Positions 5,922 through 14,169 of a stretch of DNA of 15,401 bases are shown piece after piece. The stretch is from CAZJJK01 sp964546285. GTDB lineage: Bacteria; Spirochaetota; Spirochaetia; Treponematales; Breznakiellaceae. The position numbers and the translations under genes are program-made. The stretch is from NCBI GenBank assembly GCA_964546285.1, contig CAZJJK010000081.1, forward strand, positions 1-15,401, given 5' to 3'. How positions within the stretch are numbered: the stretch's first letter is position 1; each line of letters starts with the position of its first letter. The notes under the pieces are model-generated. The model made no database searches. It was not told the DNA's origin and was given only the letters and a program-made list of their open reading frames with translations.

Positions 5922-8893
5922 CGCGGCCGCGGCTTATCGTCTATTTAAAAGTTGACAGCTATGATGAATATGGCGACGCGGTTATTGACGGTCTTCACTC
6001 TGTACTAAAAGCGCATAACGCCAGCCTTATCGTTTGTTCCGGCCACCTAAGCACAAGCGGCGGTCCAATGAACTCTGGGGTCCGCGGCTTATTCGGCTTT
6101 ATCCGCGCTCTTAAGCCAGACGGCATAATCGCGAATGCTTGGATACCGGGGGTAGCGCCGCCTGACGCGGAAAGCTTTACGGCGGCTTTCCCTGACCTAC
6201 CTCTATATTTTTTAGGGAACGCTTGCCTGGACCGTCCCTACGCTCACCTTGAGGGTAGCGGGTATATACGCCTATTGGTGGAGCATCTCGTACTGCGCCA
6301 TCGCCGGCAGCGTATCGCCTTTTTATCCAATTCCGTTCCGGATGATCGCGACGAAGCATACCGCACGTATCTCCAGGGTATTGGTCTATGGAATGAACGG
6401 TATTATTTCGCGGGATCGGCTTCATGGATAGAACCCGTTATGGTTCGAATAGAACATATCGTCGCCGAGCTATTTGATGATCCCAGTTTAGAAGCGCCGG
6501 ACGCGATACTGGCTCTTGGCACAAATGAAGCCGTGACCTTGATAGAAAAATTAAAAGACCGCGGCATTATGGTGCCTAAGGATGTTTCAGTACTTAGCTG
6601 GGAAGACGGCGAAGCCGGTCGTTCCTGCGATCCGCCCATAACCTGTGTGGAATACCCGTTCAGGGAAATCGCGCGCGCCAGCGCTGAAGGAGTTTTAGCC
6701 CTGATAGACGGAAAACATATAGCCACGGAAACCCGCGTCCCGGCGCGTATCTTTTTTCGCGAATCCTGCGGCTGCCTTCTGTCGGAAACGACTATGGCGA
6801 AATATCATCCGGATTGGATTTTTATGGGCAGCCATAAATCAAAAACGCCAAACAACGACGAGGCTGGCTTTTTCGCTCTTTTGGACGCTGACACGGAAGC
6901 TAGCGCATCACATTTTTTTATGAGCTGGACAACTTTGGCGAAGAACGCTCACGACGAGGCTTCCGGCCTGGCTCTCCGCCGTCTATTATCAAACTTGCGC
7001 CGCCGCCAACGGAATGTAACGCCCCAAGCCAAGGCCGAACGCATGTTTGAACGCTTGGAGACAGCTCAAGCCATTATCGATGAAATCAGCATGAGAGAAT
7101 TCTTCCGCGAGGATGCCGAAGCGCTTAAGGCCGAGCGAAAATTAGATTACAGTAGCTTAGCCGTTCTCGCCGCCCAAAAGCGGGATTCCGTCTATGATGC
7201 GACCGCCTCGGCCATTAAGGAATTGGGCCTGTCATCATGCTGGATACTGATAGCCGATATTAAGGGAGGAGCGCCCCCTTCGCTTGAGTCTTATCCCGAA
7301 AATTTTGCCGCTGACTTCGCTTATCAGGTTGATCTCTGGTATGAAAACGGCAAACGAGATACGGATAAGGAAGGAAAAATAGATAATGTGGAGAATTTTC
7401 TTCATGAAATACTCCATAACTCCCTTCATCCTAAAAACATCTTGATGAAACTTCTCTATTTCAATGAACGTTTCTGGGGCCTTATCTGTATGGATCTTGT
7501 TTCGCACGACACCCGTATTTTAGAGAGTTTTAGCCGCTTTATCGGATTGGCGCTGAACGGGGTGGAAATTTTAGAAAACTTATTTGAGGCCCAACATAGC
7601 CTAACCAGCTTAGCGGAAAATGACCCCTTAACGGGGCTTGGTAATCGTTACGCGTTCTACCGCGATCTTCGGCAAAGAATAAAACTTTCGGAAAACGGGG
7701 AAAAAACGAAGGAAGGCTTTGCCCTCCTGTTTATGGACCTTGACGGCTTTAAACCAGTAAACGATATGTATGGACACGATGCCGGAGATCAAGTCTTGCG
7801 AAAGGCGGCTGATCGTATCAAAAGCGTGGCGCCGGAGGCCGTTAGCGGCGTTTATCGCCTTGGCGGGGATGAATTTACAGCGATAATTCAATGCTCCGGT
7901 TCCACTAACGCCAGGCAGATCGCCAAGCGTTTCCTCGCCGAGATAAAAAAACCCTATTTGATACAAGACACACAGCTAAACGTTGGCGTTAGCATAGGCG
8001 GAGCCCAATTCCCCCGCGATAGCGTCAATCCCGATGAACTGGTCCGTTTAGCTGATTTATCGATGTACCGGGCTAAAGAACGGAAAGGGACGGTAGTTTT
8101 CTTTAATAAACGCAAAGACACCCCGCTTTTACGACAGGCTTCCCTGGCCAGCGATATTCTAAAAGCCGTTGAACGCGATGAGATAGAGATTCTTTATCAA
8201 GGCATTTATGACAGCGAAGGCACTTTAGCCGGGGTGGAAGCCCTCTCGCGCTGGCGGCACCCTCGCTTTGGGCTTTTGTTACCTGACGACTTTCTTCATC
8301 TCGCCATCGCCGGCAACGCTATCGCCGCTATAGAAACCAGGGTGCTTGACTCCGCCTGCCGAGAATTGGCTAGTCTTAGCCAAAGAACGGGGCAGAAACC
8401 CTTTTTGCTGGTCAACTGCGCTCGGCGCTTTTTCTATAGCCCTAGTTTTATACAGACCGTAAAAGCGGCTGTCGCCGATTCGGGACTGGAAAGCGGTATT
8501 CTGCGACTAGGGCTAGAAGAACGCTTCGCTTTTGATGACCCTGAAGCCGCTTTCCGTATTATCGCGGAATTAAAAAACTCCGGGGTTGATTTCGCGGTAG
8601 AGGGCATGGGCGGAAACTCATCCTGGCTACGTTTCCTCCGCCGCCTGCCGCCAGACACTATCGTGAAGGTAGATCGCCGCTTCGCCGAACGTATCGCGGA
8701 ATCCCAAGCTGAACGTCAATTCCTTGAACGTATGCTGTCGCTCTTCGGTTCCTGCGGACTGAGAACCACCGTCAGTGGGGTAGAAACAGAAGCCCAGCTA
8801 AACATACTCCGTCAAACCGGCTGTTTTATGCAAGGCTACGCCTTCTCCATGCCGACGCGTTTTAAGGAACTTGAACCTAACTCCAAACGCTAA
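5903..8893 (+). CDS. LacI-type sensory domain / GGDEF / degenerate EAL c-di-GMP signalling protein
   Basis: This 996-residue cytoplasmic protein lacks a signal peptide and membrane segments. Residues about 10-295 are a periplasmic-binding-protein-like sensor domain of the LacI/GalR type (GLFGFIRALKPDGIIA, VPKDVSVLSWED, VPARIFFRESCGC) without the DNA-binding helix. A linker with helical stretches (about 360-420) and a GAF-like region (about 425-560) follow. The GGDEF domain (about 570-735) has DPLTGLGNR, the metal-binding MDLDGFK, the NDMYGHDAGD loop and intact GGDEF at 654-658, so diguanylate cyclase activity is expected. The inhibitory RxxD site is absent (EAVS there). In the EAL domain (about 750-990) E779-A-L, N838, E873, K922 and D924 remain, but the DDFGTG metal motif is replaced by EGMGGN (900-905) and the Glu of AEGVE is Ser958. 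Phosphodiesterase activity is therefore doubtful. A small ligand probably sets c-di-GMP output. Confidence 0.9.
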   Translation: MGNTRLTRPRLIVYLKVDSYDEYGDAVIDGLHSVLKAHNASLIVCSGHLSTSGGPMNSGVRGLFGFIRALKPDGIIANAWIPGVAPPDAESFTAAFPDLPLYFLGNACLDRPYAHLEGSGYIRLLVEHLVLRHRRQRIAFLSNSVPDDRDEAYRTYLQGIGLWNERYYFAGSASWIEPVMVRIEHIVAELFDDPSLEAPDAILALGTNEAVTLIEKLKDRGIMVPKDVSVLSWEDGEAGRSCDPPITCVEYPFREIARASAEGVLALIDGKHIATETRVPARIFFRESCGCLLSETTMAKYHPDWIFMGSHKSKTPNNDEAGFFALLDADTEASASHFFMSWTTLAKNAHDEASGLALRRLLSNLRRRQRNVTPQAKAERMFERLETAQAIIDEISMREFFREDAEALKAERKLDYSSLAVLAAQKRDSVYDATASAIKELGLSSCWILIADIKGGAPPSLESYPENFAADFAYQVDLWYENGKRDTDKEGKIDNVENFLHEILHNSLHPKNILMKLLYFNERFWGLICMDLVSHDTRILESFSRFIGLALNGVEILENLFEAQHSLTSLAENDPLTGLGNRYAFYRDLRQRIKLSENGEKTKEGFALLFMDLDGFKPVNDMYGHDAGDQVLRKAADRIKSVAPEAVSGVYRLGGDEFTAIIQCSGSTNARQIAKRFLAEIKKPYLIQDTQLNVGVSIGGAQFPRDSVNPDELVRLADLSMYRAKERKGTVVFFNKRKDTPLLRQASLASDILKAVERDEIEILYQGIYDSEGTLAGVEALSRWRHPRFGLLLPDDFLHLAIAGNAIAAIETRVLDSACRELASLSQRTGQKPFLLVNCARRFFYSPSFIQTVKAAVADSGLESGILRLGLEERFAFDDPEAAFRIIAELKNSGVDFAVEGMGGNSSWLRFLRRLPPDTIVKVDRRFAERIAESQAERQFLERMLSLFGSCGLRTTVSGVETEAQLNILRQTGCFMQGYAFSMPTRFKELEPNSKR

Positions 8894-9240
8894 GACTCCA
8901 AAAGAGCCTTCCACCCCGCTTCATCCAGACCGATGACAGCGCGATCTTTGCCGCGGCGAACTATGGGGCTTCGCAATAACTGAGGATCGCGGCGCAGTTC
9001 ATCCCTAACATCAAATACCATATAGGATAAACCCTTTTTCGTCGCCGCCGCCCCTGTTATATCGATAAGAGCGGCTTCCCCGCCAACAGCGCGCGCTATA
9101 GCATCCAATTCACCGTCGCTGGGCGGTTTAAGCGCTATATCGCGAAACTGGATGTCAACACCCCTTTCTTTAAAGAACCTAAGAGCTTTTTGGGTTACTC
9201 GGCATTTTTTCTGGCCAAATATCTGAATCATACACTCCAT
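8890..9240 (-). CDS. ArsC/Spx-family thioredoxin-fold protein
   Basis: The 116-residue protein matches the small ArsC-like family in length and pattern: a beta-strand IQIFGQKKC with a single active-site-position Cys, then RVTQKALRFFKERGVDIQFRDI, and late LLRSPIVRRGKDRAVIGLDEAGW. That last stretch contains the Arg/Pro segment typical of the fold. There is no CxxC as in Spx of Bacillus, and arsenate reductase activity cannot be assumed: no arsenic gene is nearby. Related YffB/ArsC-like proteins of unknown role are common. Met4 may be the true start, since family members often start as MIQIFG and GGAG lies just before it, though only three bases away. The gene converges on the GGDEF/EAL gene, and their stop codons overlap. 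Confidence 0.85.
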   Translation of the reverse strand: MECMIQIFGQKKCRVTQKALRFFKERGVDIQFRDIALKPPSDGELDAIARAVGGEAALIDITGAAATKKGLSYMVFDVRDELRRDPQLLRSPIVRRGKDRAVIGLDEAGWKALLES

Positions 9241-9300
9241 TTAGCTATGAACCTGCCAGACGGTCAAGATCGACCCTTCCGGCCAGGGTTCCAGCTCCTT

Positions 9301-9338
9301 TTAACATAGGCTGAATACAACTTAACACCCGCTTAACA
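9301..9338 (+). promoter_or_regulatory. Phased TTAACA direct repeats, Pho-box-like operator
   Basis: TTAACA occurs three times in direct orientation at 9301-9306, 9322-9327 and 9333-9338. Start-to-start distances are 21 and 11 bases, two turns and one turn of DNA. The last pair reads TTAACA-N5-TTAACA, which is the Bacillus PhoP box pattern and the general layout for OmpR/PhoB-family response regulators. It lies 45-82 bases upstream of the start codon of the beta-helix protein. No clear -10 box could be placed with confidence, and whether this lineage uses that box is unknown. Confidence 0.5.
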
Positions 9339-9382
9339 CAATTTACGCGGCAACAGGTCATATTAGACAGCGGAGGAAATAC

Positions 9383-11314
9383 ATGAAAGCACGCATTTCA
9401 ATTTTGGTAGCGCTAAGTCTGGCCCTGGCGGCAAACGCTCCGTGCCAGGGCGCGCAGGATAAAAGCACTGAATTTAATCCCAAGCTAAGCCAATACGCGA
9501 AAACTCTAGGCGGAGTTGGCAGCGCCAGCTACGACGAGGCGGATGTCGCCGAAAAAAGAACCTTCACTAGCGCGATCTCCGTTAATCTGAGCGCTAAAAG
9601 CGTTAAAAGCGGGAACGGCGCCAGCCTCAAGCTAAACACCGAAGGCGTCAAGGTCCGCGACGGCGTGATTATTTCGTTAACCGAATACGGCATAAGCGTC
9701 AACGCCGAAACGTCGGACTTAATCAGCTACGAACTGAGCGGCAAGCTGGAGGGGACACTGAGCCTAGACAGCGACGCCGATTACCAGCTCTATCTTAACG
9801 GCGTTACGATACAGGCTAAAGACGGCCCCGCCCTCAAGCTGCGATCAACAAAGCGGGCCTTCATTACGCTGGCATCGGGCAGCGTCAATATCATGAGCGA
9901 CGCCGCCGAACGCGCCGAGGACCTGGACATGAAAGCCGCCCTCTACGCCAAAGGCCGCGTTATTCTGAGCGGCAAAGGCTCGCTAGTAATAAACGCCGCC
10001 TATAAGCATGGCCTATCCAGTTCTGACCTTGTCCGTGTCCGAAGCGGAACCGTATCGATCAACGTGTCGGCCCGCGACGGTATCCGAACGGACAACGGCT
10101 TCATCATGGACGATGGACAACTTACTATAGTTGGAACCGGGACAACGGTGGATGACGAAAGCAAGGGCATTAAGGTTGACGGCACGGAAAAATCGCCGGG
10201 ACTGGGCTATGTGGTCATCAATGGCGGCCAAATCGTGATAGACACGATCGGCAAGGCCATCAGCGCCGGCTGGGATATCGATGAGGACGCCGACACCGCC
10301 GATACCGCCGACGACCCTCATCCGGATCTAATCGTTAACAACGGCGTGATTCTTATCACCACCACCGGAACGCCGTACGAACGTACCGACGCCGCGGGCA
10401 ACGCCGTTTCCTGCAGCCCCGAAGGCTTGGAAGCTAAATCCGACCTGATCATCAACGGCGGCTATATCGATATAAAATCCACCGACGACTGTCTTAACGC
10501 CGGTAAGTCCATTGTCATAAACGATGGACTTATTTCCGCCGTCTCCAGCACCAATGACGCTATCGATTCCAATGGCAGCTTGACCATCGCCGGCGGTCTC
10601 ATCGTCGCGGTCGGCGGCCGGGGGATGGAAGGCCCCTTTGACTGCGACACCAACAGCTTCGCCGTGACCGGCGGCATCTTCGTCGGCGTTGGCGGCACCA
10701 CAAGCCAGCCAAGCGTTTCCGCCTGCGAGCAAAATGTGTTGGTGGCCGCGGGCGCCGCTAAAGGCACAAGCCTGGCGATCAAAGCCGAAGATGGTTCCAT
10801 CGTCCTCGGTTATCTCTTTCCGACGAGCGCCGCGACACTCGTGGCGTCAAGCCCGGAACTCCAGTCCGGTGTTGAATACTCTATCTTGACCGGCGGCGCG
10901 GCGTCCGGCGGAGACGTTTTCAACGGCTTATCTACCGGCTTAACAAGCTACAGCGGCGGCAAGGCGGTACAGACCTTCACGCCCGCTTCCGCCTTAACGC
11001 GGACAGGCGGTCAAATCTTCACTATGGGACCTGGCGGAGCCGGCGATTTTGGCGGCGGCCGGCGAGGAGCTTTCAACCCTAGAGACGGCGGCGCTTTCGA
11101 GCCAGGCGATGATGCCGGCTTCGGTCCTCGCGGCGATCTGGGCCAGAGGCCTGATGACCAAGCTTTCCGTCAAAGAGAGAATATGATACCGCCCGATGGC
11201 TGGACGCCGCCCGATGGCTTTACGCCGCCTGAAGACTGGGAAGCGCCCAATGGCCAAAATCCACCATCGGCTTGGAAAGAAACGCAAGAAAATAAAACCG
11301 CGGCAGACGAGTAG
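9383..11314 (+). CDS. Secreted Cthe_2159-like beta-helix carbohydrate-binding protein
   Basis: The 643-residue protein has a signal peptide (MKARISILVALSLALAANA) with cleavage near residues 19-24. It is exported but has no convincing lipobox. Residues about 100-545 are built of short repeated strands such as LIINGGYIDIKSTDDCLNAG, SIVINDGLISAVSSTNDAID and LTIAGGLIVAVGG. This matches the Cthe_2159-type carbohydrate-binding family, a calcium-dependent parallel beta-helix shown in Clostridium thermocellum to bind acidic and cellulosic polysaccharide. An Asp-rich insert (298-316) may bind calcium. The tail (549-643) is Gly/Asp/Pro-rich with PPDGWT, PPDGFT and PPEDWE units and resembles the low-complexity tails common in this family. 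GGAGG lies six bases before the ATG. Monocistronic, with its own terminator. Binding role is inferred; a lyase-like activity cannot be excluded. Confidence 0.85.
   Translation: MKARISILVALSLALAANAPCQGAQDKSTEFNPKLSQYAKTLGGVGSASYDEADVAEKRTFTSAISVNLSAKSVKSGNGASLKLNTEGVKVRDGVIISLTEYGISVNAETSDLISYELSGKLEGTLSLDSDADYQLYLNGVTIQAKDGPALKLRSTKRAFITLASGSVNIMSDAAERAEDLDMKAALYAKGRVILSGKGSLVINAAYKHGLSSSDLVRVRSGTVSINVSARDGIRTDNGFIMDDGQLTIVGTGTTVDDESKGIKVDGTEKSPGLGYVVINGGQIVIDTIGKAISAGWDIDEDADTADTADDPHPDLIVNNGVILITTTGTPYERTDAAGNAVSCSPEGLEAKSDLIINGGYIDIKSTDDCLNAGKSIVINDGLISAVSSTNDAIDSNGSLTIAGGLIVAVGGRGMEGPFDCDTNSFAVTGGIFVGVGGTTSQPSVSACEQNVLVAAGAAKGTSLAIKAEDGSIVLGYLFPTSAATLVASSPELQSGVEYSILTGGAASGGDVFNGLSTGLTSYSGGKAVQTFTPASALTRTGGQIFTMGPGGAGDFGGGRRGAFNPRDGGAFEPGDDAGFGPRGDLGQRPDDQAFRQRENMIPPDGWTPPDGFTPPEDWEAPNGQNPPSAWKETQENKTAADE
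11189..11239 (+). repeat. Three tandem Pro/Asp/aromatic units in the secreted protein tail
   Basis: Codons 603-619 encode PPDGWT, PPDGFT and PPEDW in tandem, the first two sharing a nearly identical DNA unit (CCGCCCGATGGCT, then a second copy 18 bases later). Further diverged units (APNGQN, PPSAW) follow. This points to recent in-frame slippage or duplication and to a flexible surface-exposed tail with aromatic residues that could contact sugars or the cell wall. Confidence 0.7.
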
Positions 11315-11354
11315 ATCAGCCGCGGCTAATCCGTCAGGCCAAACGTCAGCGACA

Positions 11355-11385
11355 AGCCCAGCTAGAGTCGAGCTGGGCTTTTTTT
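11355..11385 (+). terminator. Intrinsic terminator after the beta-helix protein gene
   Basis: AGCCCAGCT (11355-11363) and AGCTGGGCT (11371-11379) form a perfect 9-bp stem around a 7-base loop, followed by an uninterrupted T-run to 11385. It lies 40 bases after the stop codon. The plus-strand form is strong. For the convergent GH26 transcript the same hairpin would be followed by only a couple of Ts, so it is at best weak in that direction. No separate terminator for GH26 was found. Confidence 0.9.
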
Positions 11386-11460
11386 GTCCGCCGGCGCGCC
11401 AAGGAAAACTACTGTTCAGTCAGTGCCAAACTTTAGTCTGGAACGGACCTGACTTTCCCT

Positions 11461-13125
11461 TTAGGGAAGAAGCTTCAACGTTCCCCACTGCGCCGGCGAA
11501 TTATAAAATTGGTTACTGCCATTCCAAATCCATTGATACGTCCGTAATCCATCGATTCCGGCATCATCGACGGCGAGATCGAAGGTGAGGACCGTTCCCT
11601 CTTCGGGAACAAAGTTTCCCAGCGCTTCCCAGGGGAACGAAAGCTCCAGAACGTAACCGCCTTCGGCTGGGGCGGAAGCGATCTCCGCTCCCGGCACCGC
11701 TGACTTAAGCTTGCTCCACTCCCAACTCCGAGCCGGCAGCTTCGCGATCGGGTCATGGGGCGCGAAGCCGAGCTGCCAATCGGTGGAGCTGAATTTGAGT
11801 CGGGCGGGATCGGCCTTCGGGTCGGTGGATACGCAAAGTTCCAGGCAAGCGCCGTTCCAGATCCCGTCATTCTTCTGCTTGTTCGTCAAAGGAAAAGCGC
11901 TTTTCGCGTCGAGCTTCACGTACAGACGCTCGGCGTCCCAGAGGAAACGCACGACACCGCTAAGGCCGTTCTTGCCGGTGAAGCTTGTCTCAGGCGCGAG
12001 CGACCAATCGATCTTGCCCGAGGAATCGCGCCGCGGCCGAACGGCGTCGATATTTTTACGCTCGGCCGCTACAGCCGGAGCGACGCTCTTCTTGTAAACA
12101 GCGTAATTCTGGCGAAATACGCCGGCTAGGCGATTGATGGCCTCTGGTTGATCTTTGTAGAACGGCTGGGCCAGTACTTCCTTGGCTCCGGCCAAGGCTT
12201 CCGGAGAATCGTCCAGGCGCCACTCCCGCTCCTTCAAGACGCTGAAATACACAAGACCCTTTATCCCCGGAAATTGGGACGTTAAAGCGGTATGCATTTC
12301 TTTAAGCCACTCCGCCTTTTCCACGCCGGTCCGGCCAGTGGCGAATTCGCCGATATAGATCGGTTTTTCGAATTTACCTATCACTTCGCTATAAATCTTA
12401 GCGAAGATATCCGTGAAGGAAGCGTTACTTTCAAAATCGTAGCCATCCAAGGCTATCCAATCGACATAGTCGTCACCCGGATAGGCCAAAAGCGGATCGT
12501 TCCAATCCTGGGCGGGTACGGTTCCGGCGTTGGGACCCCATACCCAGACGACATTCTTGGCTCCCTCTTGTACGACAATATCGTGAACCCGTCGGTACGC
12601 TTTGATATAATTGAGCGGGTCCTGTCCGTTTTGCGCGATCCCCCAGGGATACCAATCGCCGTTGAACTCATGACCCCAGCGGACAAAGACAGTCTTACCG
12701 AAGGCCGCCGCCGCGGCGCCCCATTCCGCGATATAGCTATCCCAGGTTCCCTCGTTTATATCGGACAGGTGGATTTTCTCGGTGTCGTCCCACAGCCAGG
12801 GTTCCCAGGTCACGTTGGGAATAGAACCGGCGGCCCAGGCGTTTTCAGCGGCTTCCAGCGGAAAGGGATGGCTAAAATCAGTGAACCACATGATTGACGC
12901 GAAGCGCCGCCCAAGGCGTTGCTCAAGCGAGAGGGTCTCGGTCAGGTCCAGAGGACCATTCTCGGTAAAGAGCCCAATCCAGACTCCGTCACCGCCATCA
13001 TCCTGTACCGGCGATTCGGACAGGACTGCCGGCGTCGCGGCGCAACTTGTCGCGAGTAGGCTCACCGCGATAATAGTCAGGACGGTACATAAGACTGATA
13101 CAAAAATCCGACCTGTCGCTTTCAT
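11461..13125 (-). CDS. GH26-family endo-glycanase lipoprotein with CBM9-like domain (probable beta-mannanase)
   Basis: The 554-residue protein starts with a lipoprotein signal ending LLATSC (Cys28). The catalytic domain (about 45-325) carries GH26 signatures: VFVRWGHEFNGDWYPWG with acid/base Glu153, VVWVWGPNAG, DWIALDGYDFES, and KPIYIGEFATG with nucleophile Glu260. GH26 is mostly beta-mannanase, but lichenase and beta-1,3-xylanase members exist, so substrate is inferred. Residues about 355-554 (IDWSLAPETSF, FLWDAERLYVKLDAKSAFPL, NGACLELCVST, to the C-terminus) form a CBM9/DOMON-like sugar-binding domain. The ATG has AAGGGGG about nine bases upstream. The gene begins 49 bases after the LacI regulator on the same strand with no promoter or terminator seen between, so the two are probably one operon. 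It likely cuts glycan at the cell surface, feeding the pathway that includes the divergent intracellular GH5. Confidence 0.88.
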   Translation of the reverse strand: MKATGRIFVSVLCTVLTIIAVSLLATSCAATPAVLSESPVQDDGGDGVWIGLFTENGPLDLTETLSLEQRLGRRFASIMWFTDFSHPFPLEAAENAWAAGSIPNVTWEPWLWDDTEKIHLSDINEGTWDSYIAEWGAAAAAFGKTVFVRWGHEFNGDWYPWGIAQNGQDPLNYIKAYRRVHDIVVQEGAKNVVWVWGPNAGTVPAQDWNDPLLAYPGDDYVDWIALDGYDFESNASFTDIFAKIYSEVIGKFEKPIYIGEFATGRTGVEKAEWLKEMHTALTSQFPGIKGLVYFSVLKEREWRLDDSPEALAGAKEVLAQPFYKDQPEAINRLAGVFRQNYAVYKKSVAPAVAAERKNIDAVRPRRDSSGKIDWSLAPETSFTGKNGLSGVVRFLWDAERLYVKLDAKSAFPLTNKQKNDGIWNGACLELCVSTDPKADPARLKFSSTDWQLGFAPHDPIAKLPARSWEWSKLKSAVPGAEIASAPAEGGYVLELSFPWEALGNFVPEEGTVLTFDLAVDDAGIDGLRTYQWIWNGSNQFYNSPAQWGTLKLLP

Positions 13126-13174
13126 ACGCTATTTCCCCCTTAATTCCTTCTTCACCTGATATGCGGCTTTTGGC

Positions 13175-14155
13175 CTAGCTTGATTCTCGAACCAGCAAGG
13201 TGAGCGGTAGTATCGTCTTAGCATCCAGCGGGCCGCCCTTGACCGCCTCCATGACTTTCACGGCCATACGCCGCCCCAAGTCCTTCCTATCGTAGCGCAG
13301 AGTCGTCAAGGCCGGGTTGAGCCACGCTGAGACCTCCAGCCCGTCAAAACCGGCGATCGCCACGTCTTCGGGGACCCTAAGACCGAAACGCCTGACCGCG
13401 TTGAGCGCGCCGATAGCCGACTCGTCGTTGGCGGCGACTATGGCGCGCGGGATTTGGCCGTCAGCGAGAATAGCCGAGACAGATTTATCCGCCACGTCGA
13501 CCTTGAAACCGCCCGGGGCTCGCCGCCGCCGGTCTGGAGCTAGACCGCGTTCGTCCAGAAAGGCGTCAAAGGCTTCATACCGTTCGCGCGCGTCCCAAGC
13601 CGCCTCAATATCGCCATCGAGCCACAAATAATCCCTATACCCCCGATCCCAGAGATGCGCCATCAAGGTGTAGAGGCCGCCCCGATTGTCGAGCACATAC
13701 CTGAGCGCCGTCACGTCGCGGAAACCCGCGTCGAAGAGTACCGACGGGACGGAATTAACCAAGGGCACAAGGAAGCGCTGCCAGGTCTCATTCGGATTCA
13801 ATAAGACAAGGCCCCGGACCAAACCGGCGGAAACAAGACCGCGGCTCAGGAGGAGGGAGTCTTTTTGTATCGTCATCGCGACCACGGCGAAACCGCCCTC
13901 GTTAATCGTCGGCTGAAGTCCTTCCAGAATTTCGCCATACCAGGGTCCCGCCAGGCCGTCGGTGAGAACGGCGATCAAGTTGCCGCGCGCGCCTTTCAAG
14001 AGCCGCGCCGCGATGCTTGGCGAATAACCCAGGCTCTCCGCGATGTTGAGGACTTTCGCCCTGGTATCCGCCGAAACGCGGCCTGTCCCATTAAGCGCGT
14101 AGGAGGCCGCCGTGACCGAGACTCCCGCTCTTCTGGCGACCTCGCGGAGCGTCAC
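13175..14155 (-). CDS. LacI-family transcriptional repressor of the glycoside hydrolase locus
   Basis: Starting at GTG 14155, this is a 326-residue LacI/GalR protein of normal size. The DNA-binding domain opens at once: VTLREVARRAGVSVTAASYALNG (helix-turn-helix), then RVSADTRAKVLNIAESLGYSPSIAARLLKG with hinge helix. The sensor domain has NLIAVLTDG, VSAILADGQIPRAIVAANDESAIGALNAV, VPEDVAIAGFDG and LTTLRYDRKDLG. The frame stays open upstream to an ATG at 14323, but the longer form would place both operators and the promoter inside coding sequence. It would also put 56 unrelated residues before the helix-turn-helix. The GTG has AGAGGG (14160-14165) four bases upstream, and the predicted transcript start lies near 14188. 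Recognition-helix position 22 is Tyr where LacI has Arg. It probably represses its own operon (with GH26) and the divergent GH5, released by an oligosaccharide. Confidence 0.93.
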   Translation of the reverse strand: MTLREVARRAGVSVTAASYALNGTGRVSADTRAKVLNIAESLGYSPSIAARLLKGARGNLIAVLTDGLAGPWYGEILEGLQPTINEGGFAVVAMTIQKDSLLLSRGLVSAGLVRGLVLLNPNETWQRFLVPLVNSVPSVLFDAGFRDVTALRYVLDNRGGLYTLMAHLWDRGYRDYLWLDGDIEAAWDARERYEAFDAFLDERGLAPDRRRRAPGGFKVDVADKSVSAILADGQIPRAIVAANDESAIGALNAVRRFGLRVPEDVAIAGFDGLEVSAWLNPALTTLRYDRKDLGRRMAVKVMEAVKGGPLDAKTILPLTLLVRESS

Positions 14156-14169
14156 TTCGCCCTCTGATT

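Noticed and set aside
10013..10732. Minus-strand open frames of 102, 134 and 112 codons opposite the beta-helix gene
   Set aside because: They are antisense shadows of a regular repeat protein. Their composition (Ala/Gly/Val-rich) reflects the complementary strand and no family pattern is visible.
11453..11469. TTCCC-TTTA-GGGAA hairpin at the GH26 stop codon as a terminator
   Set aside because: The stem is only five base pairs, has no T-run, and includes the stop codon, so it does not meet the usual form.
11711..12129. Plus-strand frames of 124-128 codons opposite the CBM9-like domain
   Set aside because: They overlap each other in different frames and lie antisense to a coherent domain, with no ribosome binding site.
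12292..12897. Plus-strand 201-codon open frame inside the GH26 region
   Set aside because: It lies wholly antisense to a well-supported GH26 catalytic domain with both catalytic Glu. It has no ribosome binding site or recognisable domain; GC-rich DNA often leaves such frames open.
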